A DNA stretch of 64,000 nt, from the NCBI GenBank assembly GCA_949317995.1, contig OX439038.1, positions 1,878,001 through 1,942,000 on the forward strand, in the 5' to 3' direction. Both the position numbers and the translations under genes were made by a program. The DNA is from Acholoe squamosa (taxonomy: Eukaryota > Annelida > Polychaeta > Phyllodocida > Polynoidae). Shown piece by piece: positions 1 to 9,897 of this stretch; within the stretch, counting starts at the first letter, position 1, and each line of letters starts with the position of its first letter. Below the pieces are notes generated by a model, which had not been told where the DNA came from, ran no database searches, and saw nothing but the letters and a program-made list of their open reading frames with translations.

Positions 1-790
1 TAATATCTAGATATGTAATTTAGGGGAACTATATGTTTCTATGTAGATGTATTAAGTCCCAGAATGTGTAAATCCAAACTGCTTATCAATACTCATGTGG
101 TAGAATCACTATGTATGCCTAGCCAGTTCTCAGGACACACATGAAAGTCCAAGAGGTAAAGTGAGTTGAAGTATCCTTTTGTTCCACTAACAGGACATAC
201 AACTTCCAAATATCAATAGACAATAGATTCTCCAAATACATGGTCTTTTATATAAGGCTCTCAGTCCGAAAGTGACATTCAGATGGCCTTCACCCTGGGC
301 CTGAGACCACTCACCCTGGGTGTGGCAGTACCCTCACCTTGGGTGTGTCCCTGTCCTAACATAACCGGACAAGCTTCCCCGAGTACAGGTGAGTACAGAA
401 GGTCCAGCCACACCCCCTCTCAATGTCATCTGTCGATACATTTGAGTTATAAAGTTTCCACTAGTTCTACCTTCAGTTTCAATACATTTTAGGTACTATA
501 TAATATGCATCTGGAATTATAGACCAGTGCAAGGTGATCGTCTGTGATGGTGGGTTTGGGGTATATATCTTTAGGATGGTGTCGGGAGTGGGTTAATAGT
601 TATCTCACGTTTCAGGCCCCACAGCGTGTTTTTTCGGTCATAACCCCATTCCTTTATTGGGGTATAACCGCACTCTCAGAGTTCATTTATTTTTCTAAGA
701 CATCTTTGGTTCGAACCTGGACATGTTAATAAATTGGAGAAGGATACAATGTCACCCTCGCCATACATTTCCAGTTAAAACCATTCAGGT
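1..790. other. unassigned flank, no gene seen
   Basis: I see no coding region, repeat array or RNA gene. The short open stretches (up to 69 codons) have no recognisable protein motifs. Confidence 0.4.
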
Positions 791-860
791 TTCTATAGGG
801 AATCGATCCCTGGCCACTGTGGCAGGAGACAAGCTCGCTGTCCACTATACCAAGCCGACC
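791..860 (-). repeat. tRNA-derived SINE head or tRNA pseudogene
   Basis: Read on the minus strand this stretch has a pol III A-box-like TGGTATAGTGG and a B-box-like GGGATCGATTCCC about 40 bases apart. The layout resembles a decayed tRNA-Asp-like sequence. The acceptor stem is not convincing, so it is more likely a SINE head or pseudogene than a working tRNA. The neighbouring minus-strand sequence (about 700-790) may be the SINE body; I could not define its ends or a target duplication. Confidence 0.45.
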
Positions 861-1844
861 GGTGCTAGAAATCAATGTACATGAAGGATTTGAAGTTTTC
901 CGACATACCTGATGTTTACACACCTCGTTAGCATAGAATCCAATGGTGCTAGGTGGAGTTAGTAACAGGGAAACATCCTTAGATATCCTATATGAACATG
1001 CCATGCCTAATTTCTCCATTCTGTTCGAAATAAATAAGAATCCATTGATTTTCCATAGCAATACAGGTCGGCAGGCGCATTATCCGGCAATTCCTTGTTC
1101 GATGCATATTTGACCTAGTTCTTCAGCCGAAAGTATGTCAGGTAACATCCGGGCACCTACCCACTTCGCTAAACAAGACGGAATTGCCGTGTGTGTTGGA
1201 TCGCTATAAAAAATCATTTGATTCTTATTTATTTATAAGAAAATGGAGACAAAATGTGGGTGAACACCAACTAGAGATCGTATATTTGGCAGTGCTAAAA
1301 GTACAGGACTTGACATGCTTGGATTCTACCCGAAAAATGTGTGTGAAGGTGGAGGTTTGTCGGGCAGAGTGACAATGAGTGATTTTTGCCTAATTCACTC
1401 ATTTTGACAGTGAATATTTCACTAGAAAGAATACTTATGAATGATATAATTTCAGATTTTGAAACTTCACTTCTATCTTATTCATCATGAAGAAAGGGGT
1501 GAACATTAGTCAATGTCTTTTGCATGTTTATTAGGTCTGAAATCTGTTGATTACTCAGTTGTCCCAACATGTGAATAAACATGCCATATTCATGACCATG
1601 TTACATAATCATTGATTGAATTCAATTAAGGCTCAATGGGTGTATTACATGGAGAAACAGTTAAAATATCATTAATTGGTTCAAGATTCTCAAATGTAAC
1701 ATGTTTTATGCAAATCAGAGCCCTAATTACAAATTTAATTAGAAATGTTTTATCAGTGCTTGGTTATTCTATTGCTGACTCTAATTTAGCAGTCAGGAGA
1801 TGCTTCAGTGCATTTTTGAACGTTTGGCAGGAGGACAGTCTTTA
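861..1844. other. unassigned AT-rich stretch
   Basis: No gene, RNA or clear repeat is visible. The 111-codon minus-strand open stretch that overlaps its left part runs through the tRNA-like sequence and is not a gene. Confidence 0.4.
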
Positions 1845-2215
1845 GTGGTTATGATATGTCAAAATGCACTAGAGAGTATTTTAGAACAATATCTTCAATA
1901 TAAATGTTGTAGACGGATCTTCAATATAAACGTTGTGGAAGTAGGGTTTCTGGAGTGGTGTTATGCCAGAATGTAATACAGTGTATTGCATGACACTTTC
2001 CTTCATAGGAAAACATTTTAGAACCTTGTTCTTTTTGGTGGTCTTACTATGCAAAAACGTATTAGAGGAACATTTTCCCTTACTACAAAACGATTTAGAA
2101 CTTGATGGAAGGAGACTGTACCTAGTAGTCATGGTATGCCAAAACGTATTAGGGAGTATTGAAGAACATTTCTTTTCAATACAAAACGTTTTAGAAGGAT
2201 TTGACAGTAGAATAT
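1845..2215. repeat. degenerate tandem repeat, about 4 units
   Basis: Units of roughly 80-120 bases repeat with much divergence. Each contains variants of TATGCCAAAACGTATTAG followed by a TTCAATA..AAACGTTTTAGAA-like segment. The open stretches on both strands here are by-products of the repeat. Confidence 0.4.
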
Positions 2216-2451
2216 CTTCAGTTATCATATCAAAAATGAGTGATAATGTACATGGAGGTTCCATTTCATAGATCTATTTATGGGCTAAAATACGTTTATA
2301 CATAGGCATCATGTCATGACTCTGAATGGGCTATTTTACATTTCATAACTCTACATGGGCTGATCCGGTGGGGGGGCTGGGTGTTGATGTACATGTAGGT
2401 ACCAGGCATTGACTCTGCATGGCTTAATGTAGATCTAAATATATATACAAT

Positions 2452-2454
<3 letters not shown>

Positions 2455-2505
<51 letters not shown>
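2455..2505. repeat. (TA)n microsatellite
   Basis: About 50 bases of uninterrupted TA directly abut the left terminal inverted repeat of the element that starts at 2506. Confidence 0.95.
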
Positions 2506-2507
<2 letters not shown>

Positions 2508-2700
2508 GTGGGGCTCCAGAAAATGTCCAATTTTGAGAAAAAATGATCAATTTTTTTAATTACCCTTAGACTTCTATAGTTTTACATGTCTGTGGAGGAG
2601 GTGATAAGCCATGAGAATGCTAAATATTGTGAAGTTGGGATTTTTCCATCATTTTCTATTTTTTAGCTCAAAATGCATATATTTTAAGCATTAAGAGGGG

Positions 2701-3540
2701 TGTTACGTTCATCAGATTTGATTAAATGAGATAAAATTGTGGAAAAATGATTTTCAAACAATATACCATGATATATATTCACTGGAACCTGGTAGAGATG
2801 TATCTCTTCTATGCACAGAATATCATATATAAATTTTTCCTTCGTTTCCACATATCTTGTGTCATGCTTAAAATATCAGGTAAATTGAGAAAATGATGGA
2901 TTTGCTCTAAGTACATTTAAAAATTCTTGTAGACAACAAAAAAAATATAAAATTGAACAATGTTCCACTAACTGACAATTGGAAATGATTGTATTCACTT
3001 TTATTAGCTATACCTAAAGATATTTCTTTGATCTACTTATGCATTATAAAGGATTTTATCTTTGATAAGTCATTAGCCTGAATCCGATGAACGTAACATT
3101 TTTGGGGAAAATCATGAAATATCTCCTTAAAGAATATATCTATCTGGAAAATTCATATCCCATGCTGATTAGGTTGATTTTCTCAGGTTTACTGGTTGTT
3201 TAAAATTTTCTTCATGGATGATTTATGCCATTCATATGCTATCATCAATTTATCCGATGAACGTAACAGTCTGATGAACGTAACACCAAAAATCTGATGA
3301 ACGTAACATAAATCCGATGAACGTAACATAAATCTGATGAACGTAACATTTATGATTGCATTCCTATTACAGCAAAACAATAATCTACATTGAAAAAATT
3401 CTTACACTAGCTGGTGCAGTTCACTACTTGGGTACCCTATTGATATTTGTTTTAACTATTATTGAAGAATTAGGCAAATTAGAGGTAAATCATCCATGTG
3501 AATCCGATGAACGTAACATAAATCTGATGAACGTAACATT
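2701..3540. repeat. iterated TCYGATGAACGTAACA motif, 9 copies
   Basis: Eight direct copies lie at about 3081, 3252-3349 (five in tandem) and 3501-3540 (two), and one inverted copy at 2701-2719. The consensus is AATCYGATGAACGTAACA. The surrounding sequence is unrelated AT-rich DNA. Arrays like this often bind a transposase or replication protein near the end of a transposon. That role is inference. Confidence 0.8.
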
Positions 3541-3688
3541 TTCAATTTTCTGTCTTTTATCATACTTTGAAGTGGAATTTCCGGAATCAAATGGCAAGAT
3601 CCTTTCAAGGCCCCCACCACACACAGTGTCAACTGAATTTCATCTTTATATGCCTTATATTTATATAATAAATTATTCCCTAAAGAAA

Positions 3689-3867
3689 ATGACTACTATA
3701 TGTACAAAGGAACGGAGTAGATATAGGGGTATATTTCCCCACTAGATGGACCTCCCCACCACCTGGGTCAGGTGGTACTGTGCTGCCACACCAGATGGCA
3801 CTGCACTGAGACTGAACAAAGGAACTGAGTCATGGACTCCATGGACATTTGGTCATAAAATTTTTCT
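3689..3867 (+). repeat. split direct repeat A1
   Basis: This 179-bp copy is repeated at 6478-6656 (A2). A1 includes the first codons of the reverse transcriptase ORF, so A2 carries a partial copy of that ORF start. Confidence 0.9.
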
Positions 3868-5521
3868 AGAATCTGTCGTTACACAAGTTAAACCTTGCGC
3901 CTTTGCTTGTAAGTTACTGGAATTCGGTGACCTGGCAACTGAAAGTGACTGGTATGTCCTGACTGGTATTTACCGAGGATTTAGGATTGTTGATCATGAC
4001 TGCCCATCTATGTATAATTGTAATAATTATGCTTCTCTCACAAACAGTGCCTTTTGTTCAGAAATGACTGAACGTGTAATTAGTGAGCTTTCTGAGGGAA
4101 AAGTCAGGAGAGTGGATTCTCGACCTAAATGCGTTCATGCTATGGGTGGCGTTCTGAAATCCGACAACACCTTGCGCCCTATCACTGACTGCTCTATGCC
4201 TGAGCATATCAATATCAACTGTTATATGGAAGATTCATGTGAAAAATTCCATTATCATTCTGTAGATGATGTTGTGTCGGACTTGAATCAATTCGATTTC
4301 TGCGCAGTGACTGACATCGCCGATGCTTATCGTTCTATTAATGTATTGCCTGCCCATCGTGACTTTCAGGGGTTTGCCTGGGATGTGGGCAATGGCAGTG
4401 AATTCTTCCAAGATATGTCATTATGCTTCGGGTTGCGCTGTGCTCCCTTCATCTTCACCCAAGTTTCCGACTTCATAGTGAAGTGTGGGGCCAGCGGCAG
4501 TTATCCACGCTGTACCAACTATTTAGATGATTACCTCGTTATAGGGAATTCAGAGTCTTCTTGCCAGGAAGCTCAGAGCCAATTGTGTGCAATGTTGAAT
4601 GGCCTGGGTTTCAAGGTAAAAATGAACAAGCTGGTCCCCCCGTCTCAAGTTACTAAGTTCCTTGGGATTGTTATTGACTCAGTGAACTTGACCTTGTCAA
4701 TCGATAATGAAAGACTTGATCGTGTGAAAGCGGAGGTCAATTACTTCAGGGGCCGTAAATCATGTACTAGGAAACGCTTGGAGAAATTAGCTGGCCTCCT
4801 GGGCCATTGTTCGACTGTCGTTAAAGGCGGCCGCACCTTCTCCCGTCGTGTGTATAATGAGCTTCGAGACCTTCCACCCGGCATTCACTGCTTCAATTTG
4901 TCTGAAAGTTTATTATTAGACTTGGAGTGGTGGTACCAATTTGTAACTTGGTTCAATGGCAAGGCCCGCATGATAAGAACTGATACCCCGTCCCATACTG
5001 TGTATACAGATTCTTCAAAATATGGTTTCGGCGGTCACATCGAAGACGACTTCTTCTATGGTTGTTGGTACAGGGATGACAAGTGTTGTGGCCATCATGA
5101 AAATCCCCCGCAGGATGAGTCGTACTGTGATCATATTAACATTGAAGAAATGTGGCCTGTTGTAGTATCTGTGCATCGCTGGGGCAACGAGTGGAAAGAT
5201 AGCTTTGTAGCTGTGTATACAGATAACACTCAGGTACAGGGCATGATAAATTCTGGCAGGAGTACAAGCCCCCATGCCATGCCTTGGTTGCGGGAATTAT
5301 TTTGGTGCTGCGCCTTATACAACATTCATCTAAGAGCCTTCAGAATCAGCTCTGAAGATAACATATTAGCTGACGCCTTGTCTCGTCTGAATAATGCCGA
5401 CCATGTAATTATTTGTGGCTATACTATTGACACCTTCATCGATTGTTGTTACAGAGCGGGAGGCACTGCGACGCAGTTGGGAGGTTCTGAGATCGAATTG
5501 CTGGTCTGCCACCACTTATAG
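3746..5521 (+). CDS. reverse transcriptase / RNase H of YR retrotransposon
   Basis: This is a 591-residue open frame. Reverse transcriptase hallmarks are visible: LRPITDCS, the catalytic stretch FCAVTDIADAYRSI, the LCFGLRCAPFIFTQ block and YLDDYLVIG (the YxDD motif). An RNase H domain follows, with VYTDSSKYGFGG, the INIEEMWPVV helix, VYTDNTQV and a terminal ILADALSRL. This order is typical of DIRS/Ngaro-group pol. Its 3' end overlaps the recombinase ORF by about 107 bases in another frame. The start at 3746 is the first Met after the A1 repeat begins; an upstream start by read-through cannot be excluded. It looks whole. Confidence 0.88.
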   Translation: MDLPTTWVRWYCAATPDGTALRLNKGTESWTPWTFGHKIFLESVVTQVKPCAFACKLLEFGDLATESDWYVLTGIYRGFRIVDHDCPSMYNCNNYASLTNSAFCSEMTERVISELSEGKVRRVDSRPKCVHAMGGVLKSDNTLRPITDCSMPEHININCYMEDSCEKFHYHSVDDVVSDLNQFDFCAVTDIADAYRSINVLPAHRDFQGFAWDVGNGSEFFQDMSLCFGLRCAPFIFTQVSDFIVKCGASGSYPRCTNYLDDYLVIGNSESSCQEAQSQLCAMLNGLGFKVKMNKLVPPSQVTKFLGIVIDSVNLTLSIDNERLDRVKAEVNYFRGRKSCTRKRLEKLAGLLGHCSTVVKGGRTFSRRVYNELRDLPPGIHCFNLSESLLLDLEWWYQFVTWFNGKARMIRTDTPSHTVYTDSSKYGFGGHIEDDFFYGCWYRDDKCCGHHENPPQDESYCDHINIEEMWPVVVSVHRWGNEWKDSFVAVYTDNTQVQGMINSGRSTSPHAMPWLRELFWCCALYNIHLRAFRISSEDNILADALSRLNNADHVIICGYTIDTFIDCCYRAGGTATQLGGSEIELLVCHHL

Positions 5522-6371
5522 GACAAGGAAATCCCAATGGAAACAATATGAGGACTTCTGTGAGGAATATGATCTGTGTTATTTACCAGCCTCAATAGAA
5601 ACCGTCTGTCTATATATAACTTATCTTGTTAGTCGCGTGGCTTATAACACCATTGAGAACTACATCTCGGGCCTATGGGCTCTGCATGACTTTATGGGCT
5701 ACCCTCATCCCACAAGAGCATGTTTCCTTATCAAATCTACCTTGGATGGTGCGAAACGATTGTTGGGCTCAGCATCTAAGCCAGCCGAACCCCTGACAGC
5801 CTCTGACTTATTACGTATAAAGGCTGTCCTGAACTTATCTAAGGCTAAAGACAGGAAATTCTGGGCCGCGCTATTGTTGTCCTTCCGTTGCTTGTTGCGC
5901 GTTGGGCACATCACAAATTCGATACATTCCCTCTTAGTGAGTGATGTGAAATTCTGGGATGGTGGACTTGACTTATGTATTCGCAGCTCGAAGACGGTTC
6001 AATTCCGTCAATATAAACAAATTATTCCTGTTATTGCATCACCTGGCAGTAATCTCTGCCCTGTACAGCTGCTGAAGGATTATATTCTGGAGTCTGGGCT
6101 AGAACCCAATGACCAACTATTTTCATGGACTTATAATGTTTATTCATACAAACTCAAGGACTCTTGTCGGATCGCCAAGCTGGAAGGGGATTTCACTACC
6201 CACAGTGTGCGTCGGGGTGCCGCCATGTTTTTGGCAGATTTTATGCACCTTCACGACGTTAAAAGCTATGGTAACTGGAGATCCTGGGCGGTTCTGATTT
6301 ATTTATCAGATTCTTACCGCTCGCGACGTGTTAAAGACTTACGTGTGGCTCATGAATTGAGCAGGTATTAA
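5415..6371 (+). CDS. tyrosine recombinase of YR retrotransposon
   Basis: This is a 318-residue open frame with the tyrosine recombinase (phage-integrase-like) fold. The N-terminal SAM-like part runs from about residue 20 to 110 (RKSQWKQYEDFCEEY, then TVCLYITYLVS). The catalytic part has Arg in LLSFRCLLRVGHI, the H-x-x-R box in THSVRRGAAMFLAD, and a C-terminal Tyr in YLSDSYRSRR. Such enzymes join circular element DNA to the genome without target duplication. The start overlaps the end of the RT/RNase H ORF; the true start may lie after 5415. It looks whole. Confidence 0.85.
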   Translation: MAILLTPSSIVVTEREALRRSWEVLRSNCWSATTYRTRKSQWKQYEDFCEEYDLCYLPASIETVCLYITYLVSRVAYNTIENYISGLWALHDFMGYPHPTRACFLIKSTLDGAKRLLGSASKPAEPLTASDLLRIKAVLNLSKAKDRKFWAALLLSFRCLLRVGHITNSIHSLLVSDVKFWDGGLDLCIRSSKTVQFRQYKQIIPVIASPGSNLCPVQLLKDYILESGLEPNDQLFSWTYNVYSYKLKDSCRIAKLEGDFTTHSVRRGAAMFLADFMHLHDVKSYGNWRSWAVLIYLSDSYRSRRVKDLRVAHELSRY

Positions 6372-6400
6372 CTGGGCAAAGTGTTTTTGTATGCCGTGTG

Positions 6401-6777
6401 CCGCCCCAATTGTCAGCGATTGTCAGCGACTTGGGCAAAGTGTATATATGTTGTCGTGTCCATCCATACAAGGAAATATGACTACTATATGTACAAAGGA
6501 ACGGAGTAGATATAGGGGTATATTTCCCCACTAGATGGACCTCCCCACCACCTGGGTCAGGTGGTACTGTGCTGCCACACCAGATGGCACTGCACTGAGA
6601 CTGAACAAAGGAACTGAGTCATGGACTCCATGGACATTTGGTCATAAAATTTTTCTTTTTGTTTCTGACGTTGTCTGTTAGGTTTAAAGTTTAATAAACC
6701 GCCCCAATTGTCAGCGATTGTCAGCGACTTGGGCAAAGTGTATATATGTTGTCGTGTCCATCCATACAAGGAAATAT
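6401..6777 (+). repeat. B1-A2-B2 split repeats at the 3' end
   Basis: B1 (6401-6479) begins CCGCCCCAATTGTCAGCG and is repeated as B2 (6699-6777). A2 (6478-6656) lies between them and a 42-base spacer follows A2. This is the 3' half of the split direct repeat structure. Confidence 0.9.
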
Positions 6778-7350
6778 AGCCTTAAAAGGGTCATTTTTCT
6801 ACCCCTCTTTGGGCCTCATTTATGGAGAGAAAAGAGTAAAATATTCAGATTTTTGCATATCTGCTCCAATATGTGGGTGTCAGACTTCTACATACTGTCA
6901 AAAAACTACCTCAAACGCATTCTATTCATATAGATAACACATTTTTTAAATAAAAACATGATTTTATGAGAAAAACTCTATTTTTAAAGATTTTCATCAG
7001 ATAATGAAAAAAATTGAAAATTTTCTTGAAAATTCACGGTGATGTACAGAAGGGTCTCTAAAATATGTTGTATTAATTGCAAAATGGGTTAATACAATGT
7101 GAATAGAGAAAAAAATTGAATGAAAATCATTTTTTCTCAGGGGACATGGATTTTTTGGTATTTTTCAAGCAAAATATGGGTAAATTCAGAAAATAACAGG
7201 AAAAAAATAATTTATTCCTTAGTTATTACATAAGTACTCATTGAGATCTTTGTAACCATGCTGTTCATATCACCTGAAATGATCTTATTACAGAGTTATT
7301 AAAGAAAACATGACAAATTTGCATAATGGACATTTTCTGGAGCCCCACCC

Positions 7351-7417
<67 letters not shown>
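7351..7417. repeat. (TA)n microsatellite
   Basis: A run of TA repeats abuts the right inverted repeat of the 2506-7350 element, mirroring the run on the left side. Confidence 0.95.
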
Positions 7418-7418
<1 letters not shown>

Positions 7419-7797
7419 CCTCCTCCTCCCTCTCTCACCTTCTGAGCAGATAGGTTGTCTTTGCCTCCCATTCAATAAATTATACAAAATAAGAGATATA
7501 GTTGTGTTATTTATGTATTTTACTTGTCAAGGCTTAGGGCTTGAAGGGGAACCATGGTTTTGCCTATCTGTTATGCATAATAAGTAAGCTACAGGGGTTA
7601 GAACAGCCAAAAAGGGTGAAGGGTAAAAACAAGGAAATAGTTTTTTCCCTTGCTACCAAAAGAAAAATTAAGAGCCAAATCTTTATTTATTTCATCTATG
7701 ATACCCCCTAGGGTAGAGAATGTTTTTGTAATATTTTGGGGTCCATGCATTATCTTTTGTGGTGACTGGGTACAAAAACCTTTGGGGTAACCATTGT

Positions 7798-9277
7798 GAG
7801 GACACATCTACGACCTTTTCCAGCTTGGTTGGCACCAAGAAAGACACAGTGGATGGACTAGTAAAATTTACCAGGTAGAGATCTTACATGTACCTATGTA
7901 ACCAACAAAGAATAATGAACCTGCCTGTAAAACTGTATATCCCAGAGGCTATGACTTGATTTTGGGGTAGTTTACACATGGACGCGTCTACGACCATAAA
8001 TGCACTCATAGCTGCTAGGTGTTTGATATTTAACTATCCTTATTATCCGGCCCTTATACCTTCATATGACAGCAAAAAGCCCAGTAAGTTTGGTTGATAG
8101 ATTCCACATAGAACCAGAGATATCATAAGAAAAGTCTTAGCCAGGACACATCTACGGCCGCAAGGACACGTCTACGACCGCAGACACATCTACGACTGGC
8201 AGCAAATGCTGCTTATAAGAGCACATTACCTGGGGGGTTGTACATAATGTTCCAGCCTTTTATGGTGTGATGACCTGTTCAATAAATTGTTTTTGTTTGT
8301 TGTTACATGTGTGTGTCCCTATTCTTAGCAGGAAACCTTTAAAAATATCAGTGGAGGGCAATGTCTAAGGGAGGGTAGTGCCAAATGACCAAGGCAGCTT
8401 GAATATAGTTACATGAAGAAGTAATTATCTATAGGTATCCTAGAAAGGTAATATCAGGTCATAACTCCTATCAGAAAAGGTATAGTGGCAATAGTGTTAA
8501 GTTTTCTAATGCTGCGAGGACAGGTCTACGACCGTGAGGACACGTCTATGACCGCACATTAAGCATCTTAGTCCACTGTGCTCTCCCCCATCCTTATATT
8601 TCAGTCAATAGCATCTAGAGGTAGGGTACCAAACTACCTGGCCCTAAAATGCCACCGACCTATAAGGAAGAAAGTAATAACTTATGGTTTTCCGATGAAA
8701 AATACCATTTAGCCAAAAAATTTACCAAACATGTACAACTTTTAATACATCAAACCAGGCTAATTTCACTATAATATGGTATAACAGAGGTTTGCTGATG
8801 AATAAACAGTTAAGTACAGATCATATCAATGGAATATCATAGGAACCAATTACAGGCATTTAAATTCACTCTACTTTGCCTACTCATGGAAGCTCGCAGA
8901 GGCCACGAGGACACGTCTATGACCTATTTCCAGCTGTTCTGCAGCAGACACATCAATCTAGTGCCCCCATATCTATATACCATGAAGGGATTATCTATCT
9001 GTTCATGGTGAAATAAGTTGCATATGTCCTCTTTTCAAGGAGTGGTGCTAACTGGAAAGAAGCATGTCAGTTTATGCTAGGCTTTTCAGAAAACGCGTTA
9101 TCCTCTCTGTAGCCAAAAATAGCATAACATGCTCAAAAGAGTAAAAGAAAAGTGATTTCCTTTAATGCTTGGGATGTTTTCTTACATATATTATTAACAA
9201 TCATTGGGTTAAACTTCATGTGAAACATCTGTTTCCTATGTATCTCTGCATAGAGGTAAGGTCGTAGACATGTCCTC
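7798..9277. repeat. dispersed GAGGACACGTCTACGACC motif, 9 copies
   Basis: An 18-base motif, GAGGACACRTCTACGACC, occurs at about 7798, 7979, 8143, 8163, 8181, 8515, 8536 and 8907 in direct orientation and at 9260 inverted. Copies differ at one to three positions. The sequence between copies is unrelated and not coding. I see no terminal inverted repeats that would define an enclosing transposon. Confidence 0.8.
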
Positions 9278-9467
9278 GCGGTAATCAACATACCTCACTT
9301 CGGCGGGCTAGTACAGAAATACTTAACATATTTAACCTTCCCTCATATATGGGCCCTATGCACCAACACTTGTAGTTTAGATATGCAACAGGAATAGATG
9401 GTACTGCTAATTTTTTTTGGGACCCCCTTGCCAACCCAATTGACGATGATCTGTGACTATCAGTCAT

Positions 9468-9473
9468 ATATAT

Positions 9474-9527
<54 letters not shown>

Positions 9528-9530
9528 AAC
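9468..9530. repeat. (TA)n / (ATA)n microsatellite
   Basis: A TA run passes into an ATA/TAA run. Confidence 0.95.
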
Positions 9531-9544
9531 AGAGTAATAAATAG

Positions 9545-9654
9545 GCTAACGGGTACCAAATTTGGTGTATCGTAGGATATAGAAACGAGTGGCTGTAGGG
9601 CCTACGGCCACCCGTTTCGATATCCTACGATACACCGAATTAGGTGCCCATTCC
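9545..9654. repeat. foldback sequence, about 55-bp arms
   Basis: The arms 9545-9599 and 9600-9654 are inverted copies centred near 9600, sharing GGTGTATCGTAGGATAT and neighbouring bases with a few mismatches. There is almost no loop. It could be a small MITE or a head-to-head insertion. Confidence 0.75.
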
Positions 9655-9792
9655 TTACTGTCTTTATTACATGATTAATCAATAAATAATCAATAGAATA
9701 TCAATATATAAAGTTGAAAACAAAATTTGTTCCCCTTCCCCGGGACTTGCCATAGTGCCTGCCATAGTGTGTATACACACAGCGAAAAAAAA

Positions 9793-9868
9793 ACGTGACG
9801 AGGACTCATCCTGCCTACCTGTAGAAGCTGAGGGCAATGCGCTTACCACTAGACCATAAGTACACAGA
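9793..9868 (-). repeat. tRNA-derived SINE head
   Basis: On the minus strand an A-box-like TGGTCTAGTGGTAAGCGC and a B-box-like GGATGAGTCC are followed within about ten bases by a run of nine T, a pol III terminator. No complete acceptor stem can be formed. It is a tRNA-derived repeat rather than a working tRNA gene. Confidence 0.6.
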
Positions 9869-9897
9869 CCTCGGCGCCCGGCAGCCGTTGGTTTGGT

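Larger units (their letters stand above)
3689..6777 (+). mobile_element. tyrosine-recombinase retrotransposon (Ngaro/PAT-like)
   Basis: The element has the split direct repeat layout A1-ORFs-B1-A2-B2. A1 is 3689-3867, A2 is 6478-6656 (179 bp each), B1 is 6401-6479 and B2 is 6699-6777 (79 bp each). Both repeat pairs look identical by eye, which points to a recent insertion. Inside are one reverse transcriptase/RNase H ORF and one tyrosine recombinase ORF, overlapping, with no integrase and no target duplication, as expected for the YR order (DIRS, Ngaro, PAT). No gag-like ORF is seen, so it may depend on a partner or be an internally reduced copy. The two ORFs look whole. It is inserted in the TIR element 2506-7350. 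Confidence 0.88.
2506..7350. mobile_element. TIR-bounded element with nested retrotransposon
   Basis: A perfect 24-bp inverted repeat, GGGTGGGGCTCCAGAAAATG plus TCCA, lies at 2506-2529 and, reversed, at 7327-7350. Each end abuts a (TA)n run. Between them are a cluster of a repeated 16-mer (2701-3540), a complete-looking tyrosine-recombinase retrotransposon (3689-6777), and AT-rich sequence with no transposase. Without the nested element it would be about 1.75 kb. The parts suggest a non-autonomous DNA transposon inserted into a TA repeat. The superfamily is not clear, and the (TA)n flanks hide any target duplication. Confidence 0.6.

Noticed and set aside
5015-5275. 86-codon minus-strand frame
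   Set aside because: Antisense shadow of the YR element RNase H.
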